From the NCBI GenBank assembly GCA_025201375.1, contig JAIWZP010000002.1, positions 1,331,485-1,395,484 of the forward strand: a DNA stretch of 64,000 nucleotides. Direction: 5' to 3'. Positions 11,401 through 23,887 of the stretch are shown here, one piece after another (positions within the stretch are counted from its first letter, which is position 1; each line of letters begins with the position of its first letter). Made by a program: the position numbers and the translations under genes. This DNA is from Gongronella butleri (Eukaryota; Mucoromycota; Mucoromycetes; Mucorales; Cunninghamellaceae). Under the pieces are notes generated by a model that was given only the letters and a program-made list of their open reading frames with translations, was not told where the DNA came from and made no database searches.

Positions 11401-13314
11401 TATTGATTTGGTCAAGGATTAACTGGCGCAAAGAACGACACCAAAAGCATTTATGCCACCACATCGAGGGGTAATGCGCGATTTTACTGCAACGCGCGTA
11501 TTGCGACGCGTCACGTGACCCCTGAAATGGATTTCAAATCCCGCAGCGCCTTGTAACAGGATCTCAACTTTAGCCAGCCGAATAAACCTGAGTCGCTTTC
11601 TCGAAATTGCGCCGGCCTGCCAAAAATTGAGCCAGTATGCCAAAAATTGAGCCAAGCAATCACTGAAATTTGAGCCGGAGCTGCAAATTGCATACAAAAG
11701 CATTTGCTCGCGAACGAAATGAAAAGAAAAAAGACGACGTGCCAAGAAACGTGAGAGAGTGCCAGCCAGTGAGCAGAACGATAAGTATATCAACTTCGGG
11801 AAAAGAAAGAGGCAAAAGTAAATGAGTCATTACTGGATTGCTTTGGGAAAAATGAGCGGCTGCGGCCTCCGTCGCCGGACGATCCGCAGCACAGACGCGT
11901 CTCTGCAGCATGTCCAAAATTCCTTGCAGACAAAAATTTGAAGCAATGATGGACCCATCCACGTCTTGATGAAAAAAATTGACGAAGCCCTCACTTTGAC
12001 GACATTCGATCCCACTCGTCAACCTGAGCATGCTCACCGTTTCACAGAAGATCGGCCACCTGGACGTCATTCGCTGGTTATGCAGTGCGATGCCTGCCAA
12101 GCGTGAACACTGAGTAGCCTCGTGGATTGCTCTTTACGACAGATCCTCGTTTCTTCTCGCCCACACATGCGAGCGTATCATCACCCCTCATCTCTCCGCA
12201 ACCGTACCAAAAAAAACAAGACCTACTTTTTTTCATTTATGACGCAATGACCATGTCGGCATTGTGATATATCGTCGTTCTCCTTGCCTTGTCACAGGTT
12301 AAAATAGGAAGGCAATTGAGGCACTTTGATTTTCCAATTTTTGCCGTCCAGTGTGTATCCCTCTCAAAAATCGCAATTTTGAAAATCGTGATTATCGTGC
12401 GAATCGGACATCCTAGACATCCGAGCACGAGATCATTCGATAGGCCTCCTTTTTCTACATCAGATTATCATGCCATCGGTGCCACTCAAGCAAAACTAAC
12501 TGATTTCTTTCTCCACACAATCTTGAAAATAGATACCTTTTTCTTTGCGCGGTTACACTCGCTGACAAGGAGTACCGCAGGCTGCAGACACTCGATGCGA
12601 GTGTGAGTACGATGCCTTTCTCATTTTATTTGCTGCGTAAAACTATGTACTTACAAAGATACGCGGTTAGGCATCCCTGGCCGCTCGATTCGCCGCCGTG
12701 ACGACGCGTCTGGCCATCTTAGAAGAGGCACGGCTGCGGCATCGGGCATGTCAAACGCATCATGAAAAAAATCACATACATGTCGCGCATACATAATCCA
12801 CTTTATACGGCCACAGCCGCCATCTTCTGCCTTTTCTGAGCTTTTTTTTTCTTTACATGAGTTATGGACCTAGCGTCGGCGACATGAAAGGCGCGGGGGC
12901 CACGCCAGCTACCATATCTGCCCTCGGACCATAATAGGTACATACTGCACAGCTGCAATTGCTGTTTTCAACGTTTTTTTTTTTTTCAATATTTCCTTTC
13001 CTTTTTATAAATTATAAACCTCACGCCACGACTGGGTTGCGCGGGAGTCGGCGCGAAAGCGGCACCGGCTACAACGAGGTCTCATAGACTCACGGAAAGC
13101 ACTATTACTCAGAGCGAATTTAATTTATTCAAAAAGAAACAGAAGTTTCAACACTGCATGTTTGCACGCTTGCTTCATAAGCATAAAATTAGACGCACAC
13201 GCGAACAAATTGATTAGAACTGATTTCAACAGATGTTCCATCATCCTCTAGAAAAAAAAAAAGGAAGCCGGCGACACGAGATGGCTGTCCATTTTCACAG
13301 CTCTTCTTTCTCCA
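11401..13314. other. Intergenic stretch after satellite, no gene recognised
   Basis: Short frames on both strands with no conserved family. One plus-strand snippet near 12030-12075 reads like half an ankyrin repeat (GHLDVIRWL) but is isolated and not framed as a gene. Otherwise AT-rich with T runs. Confidence 0.4.
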
Positions 13315-13673
13315 ATGGCTGAAAACCCCAACTTGCCTCCATTGCCCGCAGCTAGCAATGCAATTCGATATTTGATGGTTAATCTACAGCATCTTGAGCG
13401 CCTTGATGTCCATACACAGCGGTATGCCTTGTCTGCTTACCTTGAACGACATCCGCAGGAGCCACGTCTGTGGGCGCTCCGCGCACTTTTGGAGCGCCAC
13501 AACAATCATCCGGCAGTGGCGATAGCCATTGTCGATCAAGGACTACGACACGTGCCTGACGAGCCGTACTTGACGGCATTGCTAGGTGCGTAAAACAACA
13601 CAAAAAAAAACAAGTATTCATCGATTGACTGTTTTTAGGTCAATTGCAGCAAGACCAAGCGCATCAACAATAA
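13315..13673 (+). CDS. Small helical, TPR-like protein (2 exons)
   Basis: Model join(13315..13585,13639..13673), 101 residues. The intron is 53 bases with GT-AG ends, and the join gives TALLGQLQQDQAHQQ. The product is helical with TPR-like spacing (RLWALRALLERHNNHPAVAIAIVDQGL and PDEPYLTALLG). No catalytic motif. It is probably a small adaptor or a divergent TPR protein; family unknown. It lies head-to-tail upstream of the FEN1-like gene by 450 bases. Confidence 0.65.
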
Positions 13674-14124
13674 ACTTGAAGCAAGCAAGACGACGAACGC
13701 TTTTTAGTCAACTATATTGTCAATGAAAGGAGGGGCAGGGACCTCAGCAGCCAATCTCATGTTCAAGGCTGTTTTTTCGATTCTCAATGTTCAATGGGTC
13801 TCCAGACGAGTGTTGTCAAAGTGCACCTTGGCTGGACAACAAGTAGTGGTTGTTAAACGAGTGTGGCTTTCAGCGGGTCCTTACGAAGCAGCAATGACCG
13901 TTTCTTGATACTATTATCATGTTTCTAATGTAAAATGCAAATTGAGGAGGTCTTTGGTACAGATGGATAGGCAGCGGCTGTGTGTAAAATTTCAAACGCG
14001 TGCGCGTTTTTTTGTAACCGGAGCGGCGGACTATGAAAGATGTGTCTTTTTTTTTCGCTCTTCTTTTTTCTCCTCTCTTTCTTTTCGCTGTTCTCTTTTT
14101 CGCTTCCTTTTTCATGCTTCAACC

Positions 14125-15466
14125 ATGGTTATTCACGGTCTCACTAGACTGATTTCGGATAACGTGCCTGGCGCCATCAAAACGAGCGAGATCAAGGACC
14201 TCTTTGGCCGCAAGGTGGCTATTGACGCGTCCATGTGTTTATACCGGCTCTTGAACGTCATGCACCAGCAGGACGGCAAAAGGCTTGTGTCCAGGGCAGG
14301 TAAAACGTCAACGTATGTGGGCGAGGGCATCATGAATGAGCTAAAAATAGGGGGAGGCCGTTTAAATTGATTTTTTATTATAGCCATTTGATGGACGTCT
14401 TCTACAACGCTGTGCGCATGCTGGAAAATGGCATCGAGCCTGTGTATGTGTTTGACAGCAAGCCGCCTATGATGAAATCGCATGAGTGGACGAAACGCGA
14501 GGTGCGTAAAGAGGAGGACACGACCCAGGACACCAAGTATACTGTATGTGTAACGGCGGAACACAGTGAGGAGTGCAAGCGCTTGCTCAAGGCTATGGGC
14601 ATTCCGTACGTCAATGCCCTCTGCAAAGCCAGTGCACAATGCGCTGAGCTTGCCCGCGCAGGCAAGGTCCATGCTGCTGTCTCGGAGGAAATGGATGCTC
14701 TTACTTTTGGTGCCCCCTTGCTCATGTGCCACCTCATTGTTGCAGACCAGCGCGAAATCCCCGTCCAGGAAATCGAACTGCAAAAAGTCCTCGAGTGCCT
14801 CGATTTCACGAAGAAACAGGTAAAACACCAGAGAGAAAGAGCCAAAACACGTTGCCTCGCACCTTGATTTTGGCTTTGGGCACGTCTGACCGGCCTTATT
14901 CCTCTTTTTTTTTTTTTATCAGTTTGTCGATCTGTGCATTCTCATGGGCTGCGATTACGCTGAGAGCATCAAGGGTTTGGGTCCGCATAGAGCTCTGCAG
15001 TTGATCAAAAAGTACGAGACGATTGACAAAGCCATCAAGCATATGCCCGAGAAACCCACGACCGTCATTCCCGAGAATTGGGCGTATGCCGAGGCGCGCG
15101 AGCTATTCCTTGTCCCTGAGGTCACTGACGGCGCGACTTATGATCTCAAATGGAAGGAATCCAACGTTGACGAGGTTGTCCAGTTCATGGTCCGCGAAAA
15201 GGGTTGCGAGTAAGTCAGAAAACAAAGGAAAGCACGCGCGTCCTCACTTTTTTTTTTCTCTTCATTGAAAGCGAGGAGCGCATCCGCGAAGGCTGCAAGA
15301 AACTGTCAAAAAAGGCCACAACCAAGACGCAGAAAAATGCCTCGCCAGCGCAGGGAAAAAAGCGAGTAAGACACCATGGACATTGCACATTCGCATCTCA
15401 CATCTTTTCTTGTTTTAGCGTGCGGCTGGCGCAGACAGCGCGTTGAAAAAGCACCGCAGTGCCTGA
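14125..15466 (+). CDS. FEN1/XPG-family protein with altered active site (5 exons)
   Basis: Model join(14125..14312,14384..14819,14923..15209,15272..15365,15419..15466), 350 residues. It aligns along its whole length with flap endonuclease 1 (structure-specific 5' nuclease of replication and repair): FGRKVAIDASMCLYRLL, THLMDVFYNAVRMLENGI, YVFDSKPP, LMGCDYAESIKGLGP, LSKKATTKTQK. Several invariant positions differ. The N-terminal MG is MV; the two metal-binding Glu of the SEAEAS motif are Lys144 and Ser146 (LCKASAQ); the EDMD motif is EEMD; and the C-terminal QxxLxxFF PCNA box is absent. Asp residues of IDAS, VFD, EMD and GCD remain. It is likely a paralogue with weak or no nuclease activity. 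The reading frame is intact, so it is not a simple pseudogene. Confidence 0.88.
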
Positions 15467-15574
15467 CTGCGAAAAAATCGACTCGTTTTTTATCCTTGTC
15501 ATCTGCATCCCCTTTGTTTTTACCCTTCATTCATGAACTTTACCTTCCCCTCTTGATTGCAGACGGGTCTTTTT

Positions 15575-15608
<34 letters not shown>

Positions 15609-16196
15609 TACTCTGCGCATTTTACCTGGTATTTTGGTCCAAAAGCCTTTTTCCCTTAAAATTACGAGTGTCTTTGCAGCATACATCTTGGAATTGACGA
15701 ACCAGGAAGTGGAAAATGGTGATCGAGTCTCTCCGACGCGTCTTGTTCGTGACAAACATGCTTTCTGCCTTTCCCCCCCCCAGATATGCAGCTTAATTAG
15801 TGAAAATGGTGTGCAAAAGCTCGACCAGTGAAATGGGCCCAGCAAAAAAAGTGCAAAATTGTGTTTGAATCGTGCCGACGTGTTTTGATCGCGCGAGATT
15901 TACAGTCGATCCGCGAAAATGACGCGTCGCAACAACCCGCACCCTGGAGTTGGTGCAGCTAAAGCACTGGAAAATCGCTGCCGAGTCTAGCAGACGCGCC
16001 TTGACCGCAACAGAGACACGGGATGACAAGCATTTTGCTTAGATGATCGATTAAAACCTTTTTTTTTATTGTTTGTCAGGGAGGGAAGGCCCTTTCAAAG
16101 CACATGCCTGGGACTAGAGAGGAAATATAGGAAGAATTCGCTTGAACAGAGCATTGATAGACATTAAAACTGCAGTTCATGAAGATTTTGCTATTG
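15467..16196. other. Intergenic, no gene recognised
   Basis: Contains a run of 29 A (15577-15605) and ACGCGT-containing words. Short frames only, no family match. Confidence 0.45.
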
Positions 16197-18995
16197 TCAA
16201 CGCTTGCGCGAGTGTGACGTATCTTCACTATGGTCATCTTGGTCCTTCAGGTTGAGGACGCGCTCGATTTCACCAGATTCAATGCTCATGATGCCCAATT
16301 TCTCGGAATTTGCTGAGGGGAACCAGAGACGAGTGAAGCACGGCGAAAACATCTTGAAACAAGGGGCTTGACACCAGAACACCGCCCCAATAGCTGCATT
16401 ACCACGCCAGCTTGGCCGAGAAGACGTCGGCACGATTCCAGATGCGCTCATGGAGCAGTGGTGCAATCAATGGCTCCATTAGCACCGAGCCAGGTTCAGT
16501 GTTGGCCGAAATATTCCGCAGTCAGAACGAGGAAGATTCCAAATCTTTATGCGCTTGATGTCATTTGGAACTTCCTCGTACTGGCTGCGCGAGGAGGAAT
16601 CTGTTTCAATCAGGCTGTCGAATGCCACCAATCGAGGGCCATGGCAAAGCAGATCGGCGGCAGAGATTTGCTCGTTTTGAGGCGGCAGCTGCATCGCAAA
16701 GGTCAACTTGATCGCACGCACACAATCATGGGTAAGCCTCGGATTTTGCCAAGGCAGCTCGCAGATCACAGCACCTGACAACCAGTCGAAAATGATGTAT
16801 TTGTAGACACAGCGGACGATGCACAGCAAGCGGGCCAAATAAAGCGGCGCGCCAAAGTGATCCATGCTTTGCATGTGTTGCGGGAATCTCAACGAGTGGC
16901 AGATCTTTGGCCAACGCGGATCATACAGCGGCCACCAGGGGAAGAGGGATCTTTGTAAAACAGCAGTCCTTGGGGTCGATGAACACCTGGTCGTCCAATG
17001 CATACAGCCGATGCTCTGTTGTCGGCAGATTGTAGCTTGCAACCCTCATGGAGCACCAATTAAATGGCTGCCGACGACAGAGAAAGGCACATTGGTGCTC
17101 CATTTTAGGAATTTTGCTTTGTACACAAGGCACCAAGACTTTTGGCGTTGGCTAATCATCCTAATCAAAAAAAAAAAATAAAATAAAATAAAAGAGGAAA
17201 AAAAATGAGCGCCTGAGTGATGTTGGCCCTGTTGTCTTTGCCAATGACACCGTAATTGCAGTCCATGCGCACCGGCGCATCCACAAACATGTCAAAGGCG
17301 TCCATGCCCTTTACCTTCTTGAGCGCAGCGCACTGATGCTTATTGTGGGGGTCGCCCAGGAATAATCGCCAATGAGCGGACGGAGCTGTAATCATCGCGG
17401 TCCATGTAATTGGCCACTTGGTGGGCGTAAAGTGCACAATGGAAAATGTCGCGGCCTTGCTCGAGCGACGTCAGCCAATCCACAAAAGCATCCCAACGAC
17501 AAGGGCTGTCTTTCGCAAGAAGACATTGGTTGACGTATTGCAGCGTGCGATGGAATAAATTGGCCTCCGCATCGCGCCACAAAGTCTCGGCCTGTTGGAG
17601 ACGATCACCCGATGCCTTGCCGCCCACGGTATGGTCAAGCGCGTTGCTAGCTTGCCCGAGTTGACAAATGGACCAGGTCGTCGGCAGTGATCACTTATTT
17701 TTTGGGCGCGCGAGCTAAAAAAAAAAAAAAAAAAAAAAAAAAAAGACGCGATCAATGGTGCGTTTTTTTTTTTCGTTTTTCCATTTTTTTTCCATTTTTT
17801 TTTTTTTTTGGTCGTACCCTTGCGCTGCGTGAAACTAAACTTGTCAAAGGCAGGCGGGTGTGGTCAGCAAGATCGGACTCGGCCTCCTTTTGCAGTCAAA
17901 GATTGAGAAAGCGCTTGCACAACGGCTTGCTCATCTTGGCGGGACAGTCGAGCAGCAGCAGCACAACCGCGGCGCACTTGTTCAGCGCTCCAGTACAACA
18001 GCTCAAAGCGCCTCGTGTTAGGCGTGCCAGGACCATAGGTGAGGAAACCGTGATCCAAACTGGGGACAGCAATGCACCACATATTGCGTCCCTCTTGATC
18101 AATTGGCGCTGCGCCATCGAAATCTGAGTCGATATTCGTCAACATGGATTTGCCCAGGCTCTTGCCATAACCATTCGTCTGCCATGCCTAAAAAAATAAA
18201 ATAAAAAAATGAGATTCTTATATGTGTGTCGTTTTTTTTTTTCGTTTACACGCCATGAAAGTGCGAGAGGGCAACAGCCATAAGGAGCACGCCAAGACAG
18301 CGCGAGATTGTCGGTTCCAATTGCTGCATCAGTGCGCAAGAGCCACAGTATCTTGCTCCAGGTGATGATGGTCGCGCGTGGCGGGGGGACACGTCCGCAG
18401 AGCCAAATAGGCTGCGCATTTGTCGTTGTCCGATTCTTGCATTGACTCCAGCCGGTCCTTGCATATGGGAATGGCTCGAAAAAAAGCCAAAAATATTCAT
18501 GAAAAAATAAGGGAGGGAAAAAGAAAGCAAGAAAAAGAAAGAGCGAGAGAAAACAAAAAGGGGGGAAACGTGTTGCCGACCCTTTTATCGCAGCAGACGC
18601 TGTGGCGGATGATCATCTGATGATCGTACATGCAGCACCCCATCGATTTCTCACTAAAAAAGCATTTTATCATCAATGACATCGTTTACAGGAGAGCCAA
18701 ATCTTTTTCTGACGGAATGCCCCATTGGACCCGCTTGCGGTTTTGATCGATACGTAATCATCGTCCACTGGCGGGCGAATTTGCAATCGCCATCGTCTGT
18801 GACCACAAAAACGAGGTCCTTTTCATTAATGGCACCCGTCCGATCATCCCAGTCGCTTTTTTTTTTTTTTTCGTCACAGTGTGCCAATGGCGCTTGGTGG
18901 ATTGTGTGGACGTACCTCCTGATTAGTGCTCTGCCTATGACCAATGCTTCTTCCCCCTTGCCCCCTATTTTTTTTTTTTTTTTTTTTGCCCGCAA
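16197..18995 (-). pseudogene. Decayed multi-exon gene, possibly beta-propeller/F-box-like
   Basis: Protein-like minus-strand blocks follow in order: around 18660-18880 (EKDLVFVVTDDGDCKFARQW), 18250-18480 (RATIITWSKILWLL), 17870-18188 (NMWCIAVPSLDHGFLTYGPG), 17350-17660 (RWDAFVDWLTSLEQG), 17215-17355 (MDAFDMFVDAPVRMDCNYGV), 16920-17050 (HRLYALDDQVFIDPKDC), 16480-16925 (YIIFDWLSGAVICELP) and 16197-16330 ending SHSRKR. Some joins use good GT-AG introns (for example about 18189-18249). Others need frameshifts: one base too many in GGG near 17354, breaks near 17050 and 16922, and stops between blocks. The repeated W/D strands suggest a propeller-type protein. Assembly indels could mimic decay, but several lesions favour a pseudogene. 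Confidence 0.6.
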
Positions 18996-18999
18996 GACG

Positions 19000-21900
19000 C
19001 CTTACTTTTCAAGCCCCTGAACAGGGCACACCTCGCGTGACGCATTTTGAACCTTTGACAATGCTATTTGTCGGCAAATACGGATGATAGTCGGCCACTG
19101 TTGTGGAGAAGTGACGCGAAAATTTCAAGGAAGTCCATGCTCCACGGCGGGCATCTCAAGCCAAGCCTCGTTCCCGCCGCGCCGCAAGCGCTCAAGTCTC
19201 AAGCCAAGTGTGCCTCTCGACACGTTGCACGCACAAACCCGACATGGCCTCATTTGTTCAAATCATCATCAAGTTCCGCTCGCTCTCTTTTCTTTTTCCG
19301 TCGATCGCATGACTGACGCGACATGTGGTCTCAGCAGACTCCGACCACGCGCCATCCTTCATCATGCACATCGGTTTCACTATATTTTACTAACCTCAAA
19401 TTAAGGATTTGCGTCCACAGAGAGCTGAATTTTCAAGGAATACGTTAGATATTTGAGGGAACATGTAAGCAAGCGTTTGGCACGTTCTCTGAAAATATGA
19501 CATCGATAGCAAGTCTAGATGGTGAGAAAAGGTGAATGTTGCGAGGAAATATGAGGTTTAGGTTGGGAAAAATAAAATAAAGTGAGAAAATTTTACACTT
19601 TGACGCGCTATGCTCTTGAATTTGCATCTATCCATTTGAAAATCACAGGAAAGGTGCGGCTATACGTGATTTATGTTGTGCTAAAATTTGAAAGTGATTG
19701 AACTTCTTCATGCTTTGCAATCAGGAAATGAGTACATGTCAAAATCGAACAAAAAAAAGCAAAAGACGGAATCATGGCCATTTGATTAGGCCAAACGGAT
19801 TTGTTTCCTTTAAAGGGTTCTCAATTCTATTTAAAAATCGCTCCGTGTATAATGGCATCAAGGTCAAATTGAAAACAGGCGAGTCCAGGGCTCAATTTTG
19901 AAGCAATTTAATCAAAATTAGACACATGGTGCAAGGACCAATGTCACATGGGGTGCTAAAATCTGGCGCTGCCAGCTCATCTGCATCAAGAGCAAATCGA
20001 CATTTTGTCACTTTTTTTCAAAATTAAAATAGGGCAAGATTTCCTTTTAGAGCGATTTCAAATTGAAGGCCTGCACTTGCCCTGCGCCTGGCGGCGCACC
20101 GGGTTCTGGGGTGTGCCTTTTTTTTTCAAAACCAGCGTCGTGGCGTGTCTGACAGCAGGACTTCTGTTGTTTTCTTTCTTTCTTTTCTTTTGCTTCGCAC
20201 GTTGTATCATACACACTCGAACAGGGGGGTGAGCGTCTAATGGGATGACTTGTAGGGCACTGACTTGAGCAATCGCCATGTCTGAAAGTCTCGGACCATG
20301 CTGTGAGGGCTGCTGTGCTGGGTTTTCATCTTTCTCCGCTTTAAACGAACAAACAAAAAGAAAGGGAAAGGGGAAAAGGCTATCAAAACATCTCTGGAAG
20401 GAAGCAAAGGAAAAGAAAGCCGGAGGGTGTGTGGGCCAAGAGACCCAGCAGCCCTCTTGCATAGTCAGTCAGTCCAGCGCTTCGCTTGGACATGACGGTC
20501 AGATTTTCCAAGGGGTGCAGTCGAGGATTTGGAAAGAGCAAAATTTAAGTTATCAGATCGCGACGCCATTCAACCACAGGGTTATGTCACCGCAATGACC
20601 GATGCAGATGCAATAAAGAAAGGAGATGCATCTGCTGGTTTCCGCGTAAATTGCAATTTGCCTCTATTTTTCGTCTCAAGTCAAAGTCGACGAAAATTGG
20701 CCAAAGAGCTGCGAAACAGAGACCACCAGAAAGATCTCAGTCTGTTGTGTACATGGATGTTACAGTAATGATCACTGCAAAAAACGAGATCTGGACAGAA
20801 TTGATGCGAACAGGCTGTTTGCAGGACAACTTTGACGCGTGAAAAACCCCGTCCGACATCGTGTTGCACGCGTCTGTTCGTCATCAATTTCATGCACCTG
20901 GCGTCCTTCTTACTAGTGGGCGCCTCGGCGCGGTTCTATGGACGTGTGTTCCCCATGCAATTCGCGCTTGAAGTTTAATCTAAAATCATGAATTGCTCGT
21001 CAATCACCAGGTTGACCCCACTGTTTTTTTTTGGCGTTTTCCGTGGTTTCTCTCTGCATTGTCTCTTGTGTCGAAGTTTGGTGGAAATCTGAAGACTCAT
21101 TTTTTCAATTTTTAGTTTGGGCGCTCGGCACGACTAAAATTTGATTTGCGTGTGGCGTGCCCCGATGCCTTTTGGCACCTTGCAAGTTAGGTGCCATTCG
21201 AGGTTTCTAGCCCGCCATTTCACACTACACTGTATTTTGGGTCGTCATTGGGACTAGCTGATAGACTTTAATTGCCCTTCTGTTAAAGTGGGCCTTCTGG
21301 GGCGCTTCTCCTGGCACTCTCATGCAAATGGTCACAAATTTGAAACAGATTACAGTGGAGGCATAAACTCGATAAATGCCAAGTTCGTGGGCACCCAGCC
21401 CTCTCCCCGCAAGAATGCCAATTTCAAAAAGTCAATTTATTTTTGCGAAGCGCGATTTGGCGCGTTTCTAAGATCCAAACGGCCGTCAATTTCCACCACA
21501 GGAAGTGGTTCCAATCTGTTTGCACCAAACACGCTCCAAATCAGCAATGTTTCATTGACATTACGAGCGTCTTGATTATAATGCGAAGCATTTAGACAAT
21601 TCCTTCATGCGCTTGTAGAATGTGACTGGCCAATTCGTCTCAATTTTGGTGCGTGTTCGTTGAGCGCGCAAGTCAATGTATACAAAATTTCAGAGCGACC
21701 CGTTCGGCGGATGCTGATAGTTCACCTTCCCTGCAAACATGTGTAGCAATTTATCTTTATTTCCCTTCTGGGGCGCAGAAATATCTTACCAAGCATGACA
21801 CGAGAGTCGCGATCCAAGCGGACGATTTACTGGGAGAATAAGACAACAACAAAAAGGCCGAGAAAAGAGCAAAGGGAGAAAGTGAAAGAGAACTGAACAG

Positions 21901-22776
21901 GATAAAGAAGCAAAAACAGGGAGATTTGGCTATTTATTCCTTTGAAAAGTGCATTTTGAGGGCGAAACACCTCGGTCATCGCCGTCCACATCGCCAAAAA
22001 ATGGGTGCAGACATGCAAATAAGCTCAATCTCCTTTTCCCTTGTCAATGTATCAAAGAGTGCTAAAAAAAACGCAAACAATATTTTTTTTTTTTTTTTTT
22101 TTTTGTCGCTGCTGCACGAATTCTCTCTTCAGGTCGCTGCTAGACACATGACGCTGCAACGCGACCAACAAAAAATACCCCACAGCGTGATATATTCCCT
22201 CTTTTGCCATCATACACAATAAAACCCCTTCTCTTCTCCTTGTTTTTGGGCAATATCATGCCATGCGGCGGGGTGTCTGTGCCACAATTAAAACCCAGAA
22301 GCGATCTTAGCTATCATACCACGACTTGTTACGTCGAAATGGGGTGCCCAAGTGATTTTGTTACAATTTCGCGTTTTTTTTTTTTTTTTTGATTGACGGT
22401 GCGTCCTGGGCTATGGCTCTCCTGAAAGTCGCGCGTGTTCGTTCCAATAATCCTGGTTGGCTGCCGTGTCTTCTCATGGCGTGATTCAGGCTTTTTAGTT
22501 TTGCATTGTCGATTTGTCGTGCTTGTTTTGGGTAAAAAAAAAAAAAAAAAAAGGGGAGGGGGCTGAACGATGCAAGTCGCCAAAACGCACGCTCATGGGC
22601 AAGAATAGCTCGTCTTAAGATTAGGACAAAGTGCGCCGTGTGAGAAAATCACTGGTGGAGTGGGAAGATCATTGGTAAAAAAAAAAAATCGAGCCTTATT
22701 CAATTGCTCTTTTCCTCGGTGTGGAAGAAGATTTTTTTAAAATGATTGATATCCACGGGGGGAAGGAGCCTTTGGT
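19000..22776. other. Gene-poor stretch, nothing recognised
   Basis: About 3.8 kb of mixed-composition DNA with short unconvincing frames, T runs near 22082-22104 and 22374-22390, and one TACAGTA. I found no tRNA, tandem repeat, transposase or conserved domain. Confidence 0.45.
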
Positions 22777-23329
22777 TCATGGGGAAAAGCGTGGGTACAT
22801 TCGCGCGATGGCCACTACAGCGCACTCCAGGTTCGTGGCGTGCGTGTCATTATCTCGAGAGACCACCAGAGACATAATGTGATTGCTTTTGTCATAGCTG
22901 TGGTTGTCGACAATGACGCGGCAATCGTTGTCGTTGGCAATGATGCTGAGCACGTGCTTGTCATTGGCGTAGGGAAGGTTGTGGATGGCCTCGAGCAGGT
23001 CGATGGGGACGAGGAAATCCAGCGCGAATCGCTTTCGTGTCTAATGAGAAAAAAAAAGAATGAGCTTCTGGGGAGTTTTTCATGGCAACCTGTCGTACCT
23101 TTTGCTCCTTTTGCAGGATTTCGTCGCGTGTGGCCTCAAAGATGACACGACAGGCGCGACTGACACTCCACTGGTCGCCAATGACAGTGACGACCGAGTC
23201 ATTTGGCGCGCCTGCTTCTCGGCGGGAAGGCCGCTCAATGGACACCAAAATGGCTGTTTGGGAATTTAAAACGCGCGAAACAACGTCGGCAAAGCGCGTT
23301 TTGATCAGAATGCGCATCACAATATACAT
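22777..23329 (-). CDS. KH-like domain protein (2 exons)
   Basis: Model complement(join(22777..23040,23099..23329)), 164 residues; 58-base intron, phase 0. The first exon encodes beta-alpha-beta then beta-alpha segments (MRILIKTRFADVVSRVL, TAILVSIERP, DSVVTVIGDQWSVSRACRVI) typical of a type I KH RNA-binding domain of the PCBP/Nova kind, but without the GxxG loop. The second exon repeats the pattern more weakly (FLVPIDLLEAIHNLP, IMSLVVSRDND). Loss of GxxG suggests reduced RNA binding. The start could be Met at 23329 or at the next in-frame ATG; additional 5' exons cannot be excluded. It is divergent from the Fanzor gene. Confidence 0.68.
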
Positions 23330-23887
23330 GATGAAAAAGAAGTAAAGAAAAAAAAGAAAATCATGCAGCAAAAAAAAAAGTGGTCTTCAAATGGGAAATG
23401 ATTCTCCCTCCAGGCTTGCGGCATTTTTCGTGAGACTTGCGTGCGCGTGATCATCGCTAAATTGATATCTGCTCTGTTTTTTTTTTTTTTTATGATGGGC
23501 GTCGTCGACTTTTTTTCAGCCAGGCGGTGACCCTTTTTGTTCACCCCAAGACATTGCTGCGGTGCCGCGGCACCTTTTCCACCTCCGCTTGTTGAGCATG
23601 AAAGCAATTTTCAATAATAAAGAGTCGATGCATCCCTCTCAGCCATTTTGCATGAGTGACAATGAATTGATTATTCTTGAAAATGGTCTGCAAGCTCAAG
23701 CTTTATACATTCTCAAGTTTGCCGTTGTGCTGAAAGGAACAAAAAAAAAAAAAAAACGAGCTGTGGGCTGGCAAGCGGAGACTAAAAACATGTCACAGCT
23801 CCCGTTGACATAAAGGAGACACGTCATTTTTTTTCTTTTTCTTTTTTTTCCCACTCTTTTTTTCTTTCTTTTTCTTTTCCGCGTCTT
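23330..23887. other. Divergent intergenic region (KH-like gene / Fanzor gene)
   Basis: About 560 bases with A and T runs. The last 60 bases before the Fanzor ATG are nearly pure pyrimidine (tttttcttttt repeated), matching promoters of other genes here. No terminal inverted repeat was recognised by eye. Confidence 0.45.

Noticed and set aside
12030..12075. Ankyrin repeat gene fragment (GHLDVIRWL)
   Set aside because: Only one partial repeat, with no continuing frame or splice sites on either side.
21288..21575. 95-codon plus-strand ORF
   Set aside because: No motif, isolated in gene-poor DNA, with composition compatible with chance.
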